This document shows, one piece after another, positions 1-10,610 of a stretch of 64,000 bases of DNA. A program made the translations under genes and the position numbers. Source of the stretch: Sphagnum compactum (taxonomy: Eukaryota > Bryophyta > Sphagnopsida > Sphagnales). The stretch spans positions 18,593,872-18,657,871 of the forward strand of contig OZ234497.1 in assembly GCA_965153455.1 (NCBI GenBank), in the 5' to 3' direction. Each line of letters begins with the position of its first letter. The stretch's first letter is position 1. The notes under the pieces are model-generated. The model was not told the origin of the DNA. It saw only the letters and a program-made list of their open reading frames with translations, and did no database searches.

Positions 1-1246
1 GCTGCGCTGTAGCGCAATTCCAATACAGGAAGAAGAAGGCAACGGCAACATAGCTGTCGTCGCCTTCTTTATGGAGCTACGCTGCGCTGCAGCGCAGCAA
101 AACAAGAAGAAGAAGAAGGCAACAACAGCATAGCTGCCATCGCCTTCTTCGTGAAGTCGCGCTGCAGCGTAGCTTCAGAAGACGAAAAAGAAGGCGACGG
201 TAGCTGCCGTCGCCTTCTTCTCCTGCGCTGCACTAAGAAGAAGAAGAAGAAGGCGACAGCAACAACGCTGTCATCGCCTTCTTCTTCTTCTTTTTTCTTG
301 CAACACAAAGAAGAAGAAGAAGAAGGCGATGGCATCGTTGTTGCCGTCGCCTTCTTTGCTACGCTGCGCTGCACTCCAATAGAGGTAGAAGAAGGCGACG
401 GCAGCTGTCGTCGCCTTCTTCGTGGAGCTGCGTTGCAGCGCAGCTCCACAACAGGAAGAAGAAGGCGACGGCAACTGCCGTCGCCTTCTTTTGCTGCGTT
501 GCAGCGCAGCAAAACAATAGCAAGAAGAAGGCGACAGTAGCTATGCTGCCGTCGCCTTCTTCTTCCTCTTTTTCTTGCACTGCACAAAAAAGAAGAAGAA
601 GAAGAAAGCGACGGCAACAACACTGCCATCGCCTTTTTCTTCTTCTTTTTTTCTTGCAACACAAAGAAGAAGAACAAGCAAAATAAGCGCTGTAACGCAG
701 CGTGGCCTTCTTCGCTATGCTGCGCTGCAGCGCAGCGTATCTTGTGGAGCTGCGTTGCAGCGCAGCTCCACAAACAAACAAAACAAACAAGAAAAAAAAA
801 AGTAAAAATGCTTACCCGAGTCCCGCGTGGGTCCAGTTCCGGCTCCAGCCACAGCTTACCGTGCTCCAAGCTCATTGCTCCAAGCTTCAAGCCCCAGCTC
901 CGCTGCTCCAAGCTCCCGTGCTCCAAGCTCGCTCCCGCTCAACGTCTCTGGAGCTTTGGCGATGGAGTGAGCAGGGGGAGGGGTTGGTAGGTGGTAGGTA
1001 GGAGGGGGGAGGTAGGTGGTAGGTAGGAGGGGGGAGGTAGATGGTAGGTAGGAGGGGGGAGGTAGGTGGTAGGTAGGAGGGGGGAGGTAGGTGGCAGGTA
1101 GGAGGGGGGAAAATTTTGGGGTAGAGAAGAGGTGGAAAAAGAAAATACATGCGGGTAAGGAGGATGGGATTTTCGTTCATCCGGAAAACGGCCTGAACGG
1201 CCTCATCCGCAACTGGTGCATTGGTGGCTGCTCGTTCACTCCAGCC
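1..1246. mobile_element. Foldback-rich repeat element, right-hand part
   Basis: Positions 1-790 are an array of about ten imperfect hairpin units, roughly 70 bp each. Each unit has a GAAGAAGGCGACGGCA-like arm and its inverted TGCCGTCGCCTTCTTC arm. Between units lie perfect palindromes such as GCTGCGCTGCAGCGCAGC at 81-98. Positions 960-1110 are a G-rich minisatellite (GGTAGGTAGGAGGGGGGAGG). The right end (1109-1246) is repeated at 15985-16120 and finishes with GGTGCATTGGTGG...GTTCACTCCAGCC. A diverged form of that end is the terminal inverted repeat of the element at 40418-40808. I infer a non-autonomous TIR transposon whose left end lies outside the window. No transposase is visible, and the open frames here are low-complexity translations of the repeat. 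Confidence 0.6.
960..1110. repeat. G-rich minisatellite (GGTAGGTAGGAGGGGGGAGG-like)
   Basis: About five units of roughly 30 bp, made of GTAGGTAGGAGGGGGGAGGTAGGTG with small variations. A short related tract (GAGGTAGGAGGGGGGGGGGTAAG) occurs at the same relative place in the second element copy near 15950. Confidence 0.85.
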
Positions 1247-2779
1247 CAATATCCCAGAGTGCAGATGCATTTTGAGGAGAGGAGGGAGCTGGGCAGAGAG
1301 CAGGAATCAGGGTTTAGGGGTGCCAGAAAAAGTGCTTGGGTGGAAAGGATTGCAGTAAGGAGCTGGTTCACTTCTTGGTTATCTTTTGTAATATCAGCGT
1401 TTTGGTGCAAAAAAATAAAAAAATTGGATTAAAAAATCGGCCCATGAATTTAAAAACTGGATAGATGTAATGGGTCAAGGGCTTTTCATGAGAATCATTT
1501 TGTGTAACGGAGATGTTTTCTCTCAAAAAATGAATCCACAAAACCACCCTTCCAATCCTCTAAGCTCGTGGAACCAGCTAATTCGAACATATTTTGAATT
1601 TATAAGGAATTTAAATCGGTCAATTCTCTAAAATAAATTTGCTAAAAATTGGAACCAACCCATTATGTAAATTTTTAAAAGTCACCTACCCTAAATTGAT
1701 GGTTCTTGAAAAAACAAGAAACCATGCAATGTTAAAATAGTTCCTTTTGGAGCCCTGCGATCGCAAAACGTCATGGGTTCTTAAACCTAGTGATGTGCAA
1801 GTGAAACTCCTAGGGGGCCTCTCCCAATGAGCTCAACTTGGGGGTGGCGATGGCATGTAAGGCTAGGTTGAGTAAGTCATGTGCTTCTAACAAATTGAAG
1901 GCTTGACCAATGAAATTGCTAGATTTTGTGGTTTGAATTTTTAGTTATTTTGAGTGAACAAATAGTTACATGTGTAATAAGTTTTGGTAGGTTTCTGAGA
2001 ATTTTAGAAAGCCACTAGAAATGATAAAAAAGAATCATTATTTTTAGTGTTCAACAGATTGGGTTTGGGTGTAAGCTTCAAGATTATTTTTTCAGGCCAA
2101 TGGGATTGCGAAATTAGGCGATCTAAATTGATTTTTAAAATTATCTTGAGTGACTTAAGGGGATGTTTCCATGATCTGCTAATCTCTCATTGTGCCAAGG
2201 TGAACCAGCACCCACATTGGAACTTTCCCGTTCTTGAGTGAGGCCTCTTCATAAACATAATAAGCCAAAAATATGTTACATTATTTGAACTCAAAGAACT
2301 TGATGTCCTCTAAGGACACAATATTTACATTATTTAGAAGAAATTTAAATGAATTTAGGGGTTGTTGAGTGTCTTGCATGTCAATAGATCCATATCTGAC
2401 ATCTGAATCCCATGTATAATTACACTTACACATTCAAACTTTTAACACTTCAAGCTTATAACACTTACATGGTTGCCATGTATAAGTTGCCATGTATAAG
2501 TTTTTCACACTTAATGCTCCCATAGTGCTATGTAAAGGTTATGGGGGCATGTTAGAGGCATGTCAAATGTATTTACTATATACCTTAATGACTAAAACTC
2601 CTTTATAGTCACATTTTATTTTTGGAATCTACAACTGAGCTCTCCTATATTCTCTAAACTACAAATTTGTATTTCCTCCTCCTCGAGCACTCATGACCAT
2701 GCTTCAAGTTGTTATACTTATCAATCTATATACAATTTCACACAAACGAACTACTCCCTTTCCAAAGGTTGTACAAGGA
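1247..2779. other. Intergenic, no gene seen
   Basis: AT-rich DNA with no open frame longer than about 64 codons and none resembling a family I know. A fragment at 2192-2220 contains GTGAACCAGCACCCA, an exact 15-nt match to the left terminal repeat of the element at 40418. It may be a relic end of the same transposon family. Confidence 0.5.
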
Positions 2780-5700
2780 TCACAATGTAGAATCTACCAT
2801 GAGTGAGCACATAATATGCCTCAACTCCACACAAATGTCAGGAAATGAGGGTCGTGCTGTGGGTACACCATGATAACAGGCTTGAACCAAGGCGGACAGC
2901 TGGTCAGGACATTGTTGAGGCATATTTGGTCTCAAACCATCCTTTATCCTCTTCCGAATACCCGTCAGGTTGAAATTGTAAAAAGGTACACGTCCAGTCA
3001 AAATCTCATAACACACCATCCCAAAGCTATAGACATCAACTTTGAAATGATACTTCAAGGACTCACTTGACGAACTTGGACCAACATTATGATCCTGTGA
3101 ATCACCAAACAGTTCTGGTGCCATCCATCGAGTTGTACCCAGACCCATTGTTAGGTTGGAATATGTGCAAGTTAATTCCTTAATTCTGGAGAGCCCAAAA
3201 TCAGCCACTTTTGCATACACATGCCTATCATGTTCATTGTACTTCACAAGAATGTTCATTGATTTCAGATCTCGATGAACCACCTTCTTTTGATGCAAGT
3301 AATTCATGCCTTCAGCAACTTGCAACATGATGTCAACCGCTTCAAGAAGTTCAAATGGGGCATCTTGGCTTTCGTTGTTCGCCAATCTTCTCGTCATCAA
3401 TGAATCGAGATCCTCATCCATCAGTTCCATAACAAGGGAACAACCATGATCCCCAGTAGCATAACAAACCAAGGGCAAAACATTGGGGTGAGACAATCCT
3501 GCAAGAAGAGATGCTTCTTTTCGCGTAGCTTCATTTTCTGGTCCACGAAAACACTTCTCTGCAAAATCTTTGCCAAGCCATGTAACTTTGCGAACAGTTG
3601 CAGAACCTCCCTCTCCTATTTGACCATTTGGCACTCGATGAATACTTTTGTATTCCACTTTCCAGGCATCGATCACATTAGCTGCATTCTCCTGCAAGAG
3701 AGTAGCTCGATCAGAGGAGATTTCTAATCTTTTGATGAGATTCTCTGAATCACTTGACCCAAAAAGAATCAATCGTGACAGCAACCTTTGTCGATCCTCC
3801 TTTGCTTTCTCATCAATGAAGTGAAATTCTTCATCCTTGACATCATCAATTTGCTTTCGATCCTGAAGTTTAGTCAAAAACTCCTTTGTTGCTCCTTCCT
3901 GGAAAATGCTTTGCAAAAGTTCCATGTACAATCTTAATTTAAAAGTCAAGGATGCAAAATGCTCCTTCGCATTTGCAAAGATCATGGCAGCTTGGATCCA
4001 TTCGGGATTACAACAATCACGAACAAGTTTCTCAGCCTCCTTCGCCAGTCTTGCAAGACTTTTCAAAGTATCATGCGATTCTTGAATGTGTTGTAAAGAT
4101 GCATCCTGAATGCATGCCTTTGCACCTGTTAGAGTATCACAAAACTTCTCCAATACATATTGACATTGGAGCTCATTGATCATGGGTACTGGAATTGCAC
4201 TTCGTGTTGAAATGAAGATCTGGACACACTTCAGAGAGTTTACTGCAAGCTCCAAGTACTGAGACGGATCCCCTTTTATGATATTTGGTAGCTCTTGGGG
4301 AACTTCAGATGAAAAGCGTGCCTGCCTCAATAAAGAATCCTGCCAAAGAGAGAGTATGTTCAATTTAATCAAGTCGATGTGGTCCAGCTAAAATCTTGTG
4401 AGGATAAGTTCACAACTACAATTTCATCATATTTTGTGGAATATGCATGCTAATGTGAAATGGTATGCTCACCAGTAATTGAACACCTGACACCTAAGCC
4501 ATTCTTGGAGGCATCTATATGGACATATACTTAGATGATTAAAAGATCTATGCTTCACATATATACGCACTTACTAGTAATTCAATACCATAAATCCAGT
4601 AATTCATACTGTTTTTGAACACAAAAACTATGTAAAATCGTATCAATGCCAATAAGATGAAAAGTTCATGCATTTTCGTAACACTGATTACACCAGTCTA
4701 CAGGATATAGTTATTCTTTGGAAGTATTAAAATCGCCAACTAGCAAAATCATAAGCTGCTGGATTGCAAGTATACGAAGAGAGGAAATTCAACTAACCTA
4801 AGATATCCAACAAGTCAGCACAATTTGTGATCAAGAGGAAGGCCACAAAAGGATTCCTTGGGTCTATACTGCTCACCTCTCGCTGACAATGTCTTATGAA
4901 GTCCACAAGCAATATATAGCTTTGATCGGACTTAGCAATAGGCTTGCAAACTGTGAAGTGATCACAATCTTCCACTATATAATAATTACTTCCTGCACAC
5001 CTTTGTGCTGATGCTCTTGGCACCATCTTTTTTCCCTGGTAAAAGCATTTTTCATCATAAATAAACTGAGACACTCCCATAGTAAAATCAATGGCACTAT
5101 CTGTATCTTGAATGCTAGGCTTTTGGAAATTGAATTACCAAGGGTATCCTAACATTCAGAAATATTGGTGATCTGCCTTTGAATCAACATAGAAAGTCAT
5201 TGCTTACCAGATCTTTAAGAGGCTTGCCTTCAAGGAAAGCATACACAAGGATAGAGTTTTGTTGTACGATTTCATCAAACTTTACTGACGACAAGTCCTC
5301 CATCGTTTGTTGAGATGGTTGGAGATTCTTCATGAACTCAGCCAGATTCACCCGTCTAAATAGACTGTGCCGAACAGTGAAATACGATTCCAAGCATGAA
5401 CCAGTATGGGGAACTGCATAATTGACTACACCTCTCAAATTCTTCAGGAACCTGTTTGCAGATGCCACTGACAGTTCATCAATCCTATTCCTTCGAATGA
5501 CTTGAGCTCTTTGATATGCCTCCACAACCAAACTTTTGATCACCAGACCACCAAAAGAATGGCCTACCAATAGACATCCGCATTGTTGACCCAATTGCCA
5601 GGGACCCCTGCCACAAGAAAATAACTTGTGTTAATACTTTATGAATGGCACCATTTTTTGTACATGAAAATTACTTGTATAAAAACTAGAACTCATATAG

Positions 5701-7253
5701 GTAAAATGCCCTTTGCAATGTATCAAGCAATACCAGAAGAATTTTGACAATCATTAACTTATTGCAAGTACCTTCATAAGTATTGAAAACTTGTTGTATG
5801 TACAATTTAAGTCAACCTAAATAGAATTCAGAGATAACTGATACTAAGGTTATAGAGCCTCAGATCTAACGACACATAAGTGAATAGGAATGTATCTTTC
5901 AAAAGAATAGAGAAATCTCCATTCTCACGATGAAAAAAAAACAGCAAGGTTAACAATTCCTCAGGAAGCCACAGAAAGAACCAAACTAGGAAAGACAGAA
6001 CAAACAAAAAATCAAAAAACACACACCCGCATGAACAAAAGTGCCAGTCTCACACCTGTTCAGGGACCATCATCAACAATAGTATGTATGATAGTGACTT
6101 AACTACCACAACTTCCCCATGGACTTCATCAGTTCCCTACAGTGGGTAAAGGCCGATGACAAGCACCAACCTAGGAACTGAGTTTCTGCTGCAGTTCTGG
6201 AAGCAACGGGAAGACTCAGCCATACTACTGGCTAGCAACAGACCACAACAAGGACAAGACAAAAAAAGACTGACAGAGAGGGAATAGAAAACTACAGGAA
6301 AGGACAACAGGGAAAAACTATGAATCAGTGGGCTTCCAAGAAGCTCCCCACTTACAAGACCTGAAACAAAATCATTTTGCTAATGCCAAAAGCGGAATTT
6401 CCAAAGAGGAATTTTTCTTTAATCGGAAAAGCAGAAAAGCAGAGGAAGACTAAAGCCCTCAAAACAGAGGTAGACCAAGCAATGGTTTGAATTAGAGCAG
6501 TGTAGTACAAAATAGTATCCAATATAGACACTGCATTTCTGGGGCAATAATCCAACATTGGAACTATGTCTCAAAGCCACCTTATTGTGTATTCAACTTC
6601 TTTCCACATGTCCAATTATCAAGCTGAGTTGGGAAACATTCCAACAAAGAAAAGGTACTTAGGATTTTGTCTGGAGAAACCTTAAGTAAATAATCCTTGC
6701 TTTCTAAACCAAGCTGGCTCGAGTAGTATCACTTTATCTTGATTGAACTTATGAAAATTTCTTGATTAACACATGATTTCATGTGTGAATCATGATTGTT
6801 AGAGGAATTTAGTTTTAATTTGTTAGGTAGGAAACCCTAGCACTATGTTGTTGTGTGAATGCACCTTCAATGCTAGCTAGCACTAATTTAAGGTGGTAAG
6901 TATACAAATGTTCTGTGACATTCTGTTAATGGCTAGTTAGGTGTTAGGACTCACATTGTCACAAGGCTGTCGAGTAAATAACGTGCAAGGTCGCTGACGT
7001 CTTGCAAGTTGCCCTCGTTGTTTGACTGTATGGCACAAGAGTCATATGACAAGGCTAAGATGCGCACATTTCCATCCAAATCTTGTGGCAGCCAATCTTT
7101 AACCCAAAATTCTTGGGCAGAAGTGTGTTCAACCCAAGTATTCTTCCAAGCCTCTGTCTCCCCCGGCTTTCGCACACCATGGAAAAACACAATGTCGAAG
7201 TCAATGCAGCACACAGTATCTTCAGGGGGCCACAGCTGATGCACGTGGTGAGC
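2780..7253 (-). CDS. SERAC1-like alpha/beta hydrolase fused to a Ser/Thr protein kinase
   Basis: Four coding blocks are read on the minus strand. Block 6955-7253 has the oxyanion-hole motif DIVFFHGV and the SERAC1-type WLPQDLDGNVRILALSYDS. Block 5208-5607 has the nucleophile elbow VGHSFGG. Block 4798-5065 has VPRASAQR and a likely catalytic His in DCDHFTVCKP. Block 2780-4339 encodes 519 residues: about 190 helical residues, then a complete kinase with GEGGSATV near residue 243, a candidate Lys in FAEKCF, HRDLKSMN near 354, DFG near 379 and WMAPELF. Phases agree at 6955/5607 (joint Met codon) and 5208/5065. The join 4798/4339 does not keep frame, so a small exon or alternative splicing is implied. 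The N-terminus is unresolved. The helical segment recalls the four-helix (HeLo/MLKL-type) bundle, which is inference. Hydrolase and kinase domains are known as N-terminal modules of bryophyte immune receptors, so a defence role is plausible but unproven. Confidence 0.75.
5880..6250 (-). repeat. Dispersed repeat family, copy A (intronic)
   Basis: Copy A lies in an intron of the hydrolase-kinase gene. Read on the minus strand it shares with copy B (8660-9060) and copy C (49330-49830) the ordered blocks TTCCAGAACTGCAGCAGAAA, GAACTGATGAAGTC, GGTGTGAGACTGGCACT, TGTTAACC and CGTGAGAATGGAGATTT. There are no obvious terminal repeats, and the class is unknown. Confidence 0.75.
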
Positions 7254-7399
7254 CTGAGGGTAATAACCAACATCCTAACATGGTTCCCCATATAATGACC
7301 ACAAGTTATTTATTGCCATTCAATTTAGGAACACTTCTTTTTTCCAACTTGGAAATCTTGTTTCTTCAAACCCTGACAGATGTAGTAGACTCAGCAAGG

Positions 7400-7784
7400 T
7401 TGATGACAACTTGAGCCTCCTGCTGTCAATAGGTCCCAACAACTATAGATGACAACACCTTGCGATCTTATGAGTTCACCCAACCAATGATCACCTTCGT
7501 AAATACAATTCACAATGATCATTTCTGCATATTTCTCAACTGTGCCAAAGTTGTTTTGCATGGTTCCATAAGTAATAAGCACCATTGTAGCCTTGAAAAC
7601 ACACATGTGAAAATCTCAGAGAACCAAGTGCAATGAATTTAAGCATGCATTTAGAGTACTCACAGATGCATGCGACGAGCTTGGAGGAGCCTTTGAACGG
7701 AAAGACTTGGTTAAAAACATCTTGCAAGATTTTACTTGATTTTTCAAGGTGGAACAGGAATGTCATCAGTCTTCCATGCACATC
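7400..7784 (-). CDS. Candidate upstream exons of the hydrolase-kinase gene
   Basis: Two helical-looking coding blocks lie directly upstream of the hydrolase exons on the same strand. Block 7664-7784 reads DVHGRLMTFLFHLEKSSK... and ends at a strong donor, T|GTGAGTAC; its acceptor is TTTTTGCAG|GATG. Block about 7400-7592 reads VLITYGTMQNNF...DHWLGELIRSQGVVIYS. They look like an ARM-type helical repeat region, a guess that would fit the helical N-termini of SERAC1-like proteins. I could not join them to each other in phase with an intron of normal length, nor to the exon at 7253. Treat them as probable coding segments with unresolved structure. Confidence 0.4.
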
Positions 7785-8494
7785 CTGCAAAAATCATTCA
7801 ACCTGTGACATGAAAGCAATAAATACGCATGACACAAACCATGCTCTTGTTGACCCTCTTGAGAGCCCCCCCTCACATGGATTCAGGTCCCTCTGTGCAC
7901 TTGTACAGTATTCATGAAGACAGACTTAACATGTCCACCACAGGAACAAAACCATTACTGTTCCCTTTTTATTGAATAAATAAGATAGGGATTCTATATT
8001 GTGAGTCTTCCCTGGTGCCCTGTAATTCATGCACTCTCCAGAGTCAAATTGAATAAAACCAGAGACAAATATCATGCAATCAATAAGTGGCTATATTATA
8101 CAAAAGGCATTTTAAAAACTACAGTGAACTCTACAAGGCTCTTATCTCAATCACATTCAAACCAACTGATTCAAACTTTCTTTCTTGACTCTGTCCTTAA
8201 CCTGGTCGATTAAGTAGTCAGAAGTACTAATCCTTCGTGCCCTAAAGCCTTGGACCCTAATGCATAAGTTGCATCTCATGAAACACTGCAACTCACACAT
8301 GAATGATCAACCTTATCAAACATACATCAGATGTACAGGGATTTGAGTGACCATAAAATAGTAGTCAAGGATGTAACAAGTAAAACATAGCAGAAACCAA
8401 ACCCACCTTGCCTCACAGCATATTAAGAGCATCTAGTGAAAAGCATGACAGGCATGTGAGGGAGATGTAACAAACTGCTAAGGCAGAGACTTAC

Positions 8495-8556
8495 CTGAAA
8501 AGTAAAGTCGGCACTGGAAGATCTTCAGATGTGTTGAAACCAAAGAAAATGGAGAT
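8495..8556 (-). CDS. Possible small upstream exon of the same gene
   Basis: A 62-bp block on the minus strand is bounded by acceptor ACATTTCCAG|ATCTCC and consensus donor TTTTCAG|GTAAGTC. It translates as ISIFFGFNTSEDLPVPTLLF. The donor is excellent, but I recognise no homology and the block could not be linked by phase to its neighbours. Confidence 0.25.
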
Positions 8557-8659
8557 CTGGAAATGTGTGGAAAGAGAAATCCTTTCTGTTATGTTTTGAT
8601 GTACATGACAACACCACAGCTTCAGAAAGCATGCCAATTTCACTGCAATAACAAAGCAA

Positions 8660-9060
8660 TAAATATCTCCCATGCGAACCGAGAAATTTCCATTCTCATG
8701 ATTAAGAGAATGCAGAGCAAGGTTAACACTTCTTCAACGAGCCACAGAGAATCCCAAAGCAAAGACAAAACAGAGAACAAAGGACCAAGAAACAAAAAAC
8801 AAACTAAAACACGAAAGCAGTATGAACAACAGTACCAGCCTCACACCTGTTCAGGTCCCATCAACAGCAGCATGTATGAAAATGACTTCTCTCTCACAAC
8901 TTTCCCACTGACTTCATCAGCTCCATACAGTAGGTAAAGGCCAGTGAAAACACTAACCTGCATACTGAGTTTCTGCTGGAGTTTTGGAAGCAACAGAAGG
9001 ACTTAGCCATGCCACTGGCTAGAAACAAGCAACAACACAAGAAGATAAGAAAAAACAGAA
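8660..9060 (-). repeat. Dispersed repeat family, copy B
   Basis: Co-linear with copy A over about 370 bp, and closer to copy C. The block TTTCTTGGTCCTTTGTTCTC is identical in B and C, as is TGTTGTTCATACTGCTTTC. It lies upstream of the hydrolase coding blocks, in the same orientation as that gene. Confidence 0.75.
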
Positions 9061-9400
9061 AAATACAAAAGCATAGTCAACACACAGAAAAGGGTAGCAG
9101 AGAAGAACAAAGACCAAGAGGGCTTACAATTTTTCCTCATTGAGCAACCCTCTAGTCCTCGTTAACAGAATCTTTAGAGGGTGGCCTTGAATTTTCAGAA
9201 GGACGATAAGACTGACCATCTGAGAGACCAAGAACTCTTTACAACTACAAAGCCTCAAAAACCTGTAAAATTGACTATTGATAACTCCCAAGTTAAGCGA
9301 CCGACATATTAGAATGAACATGAGGCATGTGAATCATTTCAACACCTGCATTCAGCAAGTGTGACCATCTGCGGCGGAAGGTGGCAGCCAGGCTCTACTG

Positions 9401-9530
9401 GGAGTCGGAAAACATTAGTCAGGCCAAAGGAAATGAATGCAGTCAGTACAAAAGTCCGAAAAAAATCGCGGCAGTACTTTTTCTACTGACTGCATTCAAT
9501 TCCTTTCGGCTGTCTAATATTTTCCGGATC
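9401..9530. repeat. Long imperfect inverted repeat (hairpin)
   Basis: Left arm 9401-9454 and right arm 9477-9530 pair over about 54 bp at roughly 80 percent, across a 22-nt loop. The best-paired core is GAATGCAGTCAGTA with its exact inverse TACTGACTGCATTC. It could be a foldback MITE or a pri-miRNA-like transcript. No open frame overlaps it. Confidence 0.75.
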
Positions 9531-9769
9531 TTCTGATTCGCCGAATGTACCAGCTAGCCTGTCACTATTTTTTTTAAGTGAAAAATCCCAGGAAAAGGAC
9601 CTGAGTACAGGCCCTTCTGTGATTTTCCACCAGGGCCTACCGGCTTAGGGCAGAGATCCCTGAAGGAGAGACTGCAGTACAACGTAGTTTTGATTTGGTT
9701 CGACATTTTGGATTATGTGACCCAACTACAGAATACCAAAACATCCATACTGGTACATGAGTCCAATCT

Positions 9770-9960
9770 CAGGTCAATTTGTTAAAGAATGTTTGAACCA
9801 TATGTGAAAATGGTACATAAAATTTTAATCCTAGGCCAAAATGGCAAAAGATTTCTAACCTTAGGCTATATTTCAAAAAATCATTCCAACCTTAAGCCAA
9901 TATGCCCAAAAATATATTCCAACCCCAGGCCAATATGCATACGCAAAATTAATTTTGTCT
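9770..9960. repeat. Degenerate 40-bp repeat (AACCTTAGGCCAAAAT-like)
   Basis: Four or five imperfect units built on ...CCAACCTTAAGCCAATATG..AAAAAT... The same motif reappears in a longer degenerate array at about 12170-12740. Confidence 0.6.
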
Positions 9961-10079
9961 TGGGATAAACTCTCTTGGCCCGAGGTATAACATGGTATAC
10001 TTTTTTACATGTGTATTTAATCAAATACACATAAATTCTTGGTGCAATGGCTTGGAACTATTACAGAATGGACTCGGTC

Positions 10080-10285
10080 ATTGTTTTAATGTGCGAGACT
10101 TTTGTCTTAGAGGAGTGGGACATTTGTCTTCAGGTTGCAAAACATTTGTCTTGGGGCTCTGAGACATTTCTCTTAGGGGTGCAAGACAAATCTCAAAGGT
10201 CCAAAACATTTGTCCTAGTAATGAGAGACATTTCTCTGAATGGAATAGGCCATTTGTCATTGGGTTGTCAAACAATCGTCTTTAG
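10080..10285 (+). repeat. Degenerate tandem repeat (GACATTTGTCTTAGG-like)
   Basis: About seven units of roughly 28 bp around (A/G)(G/A)ACATTTGTCTT(A/G)GGG. Three to four further units lie at 10955-11045. The frame through it reads repetitive FVLEEWDICLQ-like peptides and is not a real gene. Confidence 0.7.
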
Positions 10286-10384
10286 GGGGTGTGTAACTTG
10301 ATGTGTAACTTGATTACACAATTACTTATGTAATTGTTTAAAGGGGTAAGTTGAGTGGTAGGATTCCATAATTTGGTCATGGTG

Positions 10385-10610
10385 CATTAACTTATGTCAT
10401 GTGCACCATGTGATGTTGTTCCTTGTGATTAATTATGGAATCACATTGGGAACCATGTGATGTTGTTTCTTTATGGAATCACATGGGGAATCATGTGATG
10501 TTGTTTCCTTGTGATTAATTGTGGAATCGCATCTATATGATATTGTTCCTTGTGATTAATTGTGGAATCACATCCATGTGATTTTGTTTCCTTGTGATTT
10601 TATTTCCTTT
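10385..10610. repeat. Tandem repeat of about 55 bp (CATGTGATGTTGTTCCTTGT)
   Basis: Four to five imperfect copies of CATGTGATGTTGTTCCTTGT followed by GATTAATTGTGGAATCACAT. Each copy contains short inverted motifs: ATGTGAT and its inverse ATCACAT. Confidence 0.75.

Noticed and set aside
69-926. Long antisense and sense open frames (up to 285 codons) with Arg/Ser/Phe runs
   Set aside because: They are translations of the hairpin-repeat array. Both strands are open and the peptides are low-complexity with no domain.
2047-2241. 64-codon plus-strand frame
   Set aside because: No homology, AT-biased, and it overlaps a transposon-end relic.
9695-9710. tRNA B-box-like GGTTCGAC
   Set aside because: No matching A box or cloverleaf arms around it.
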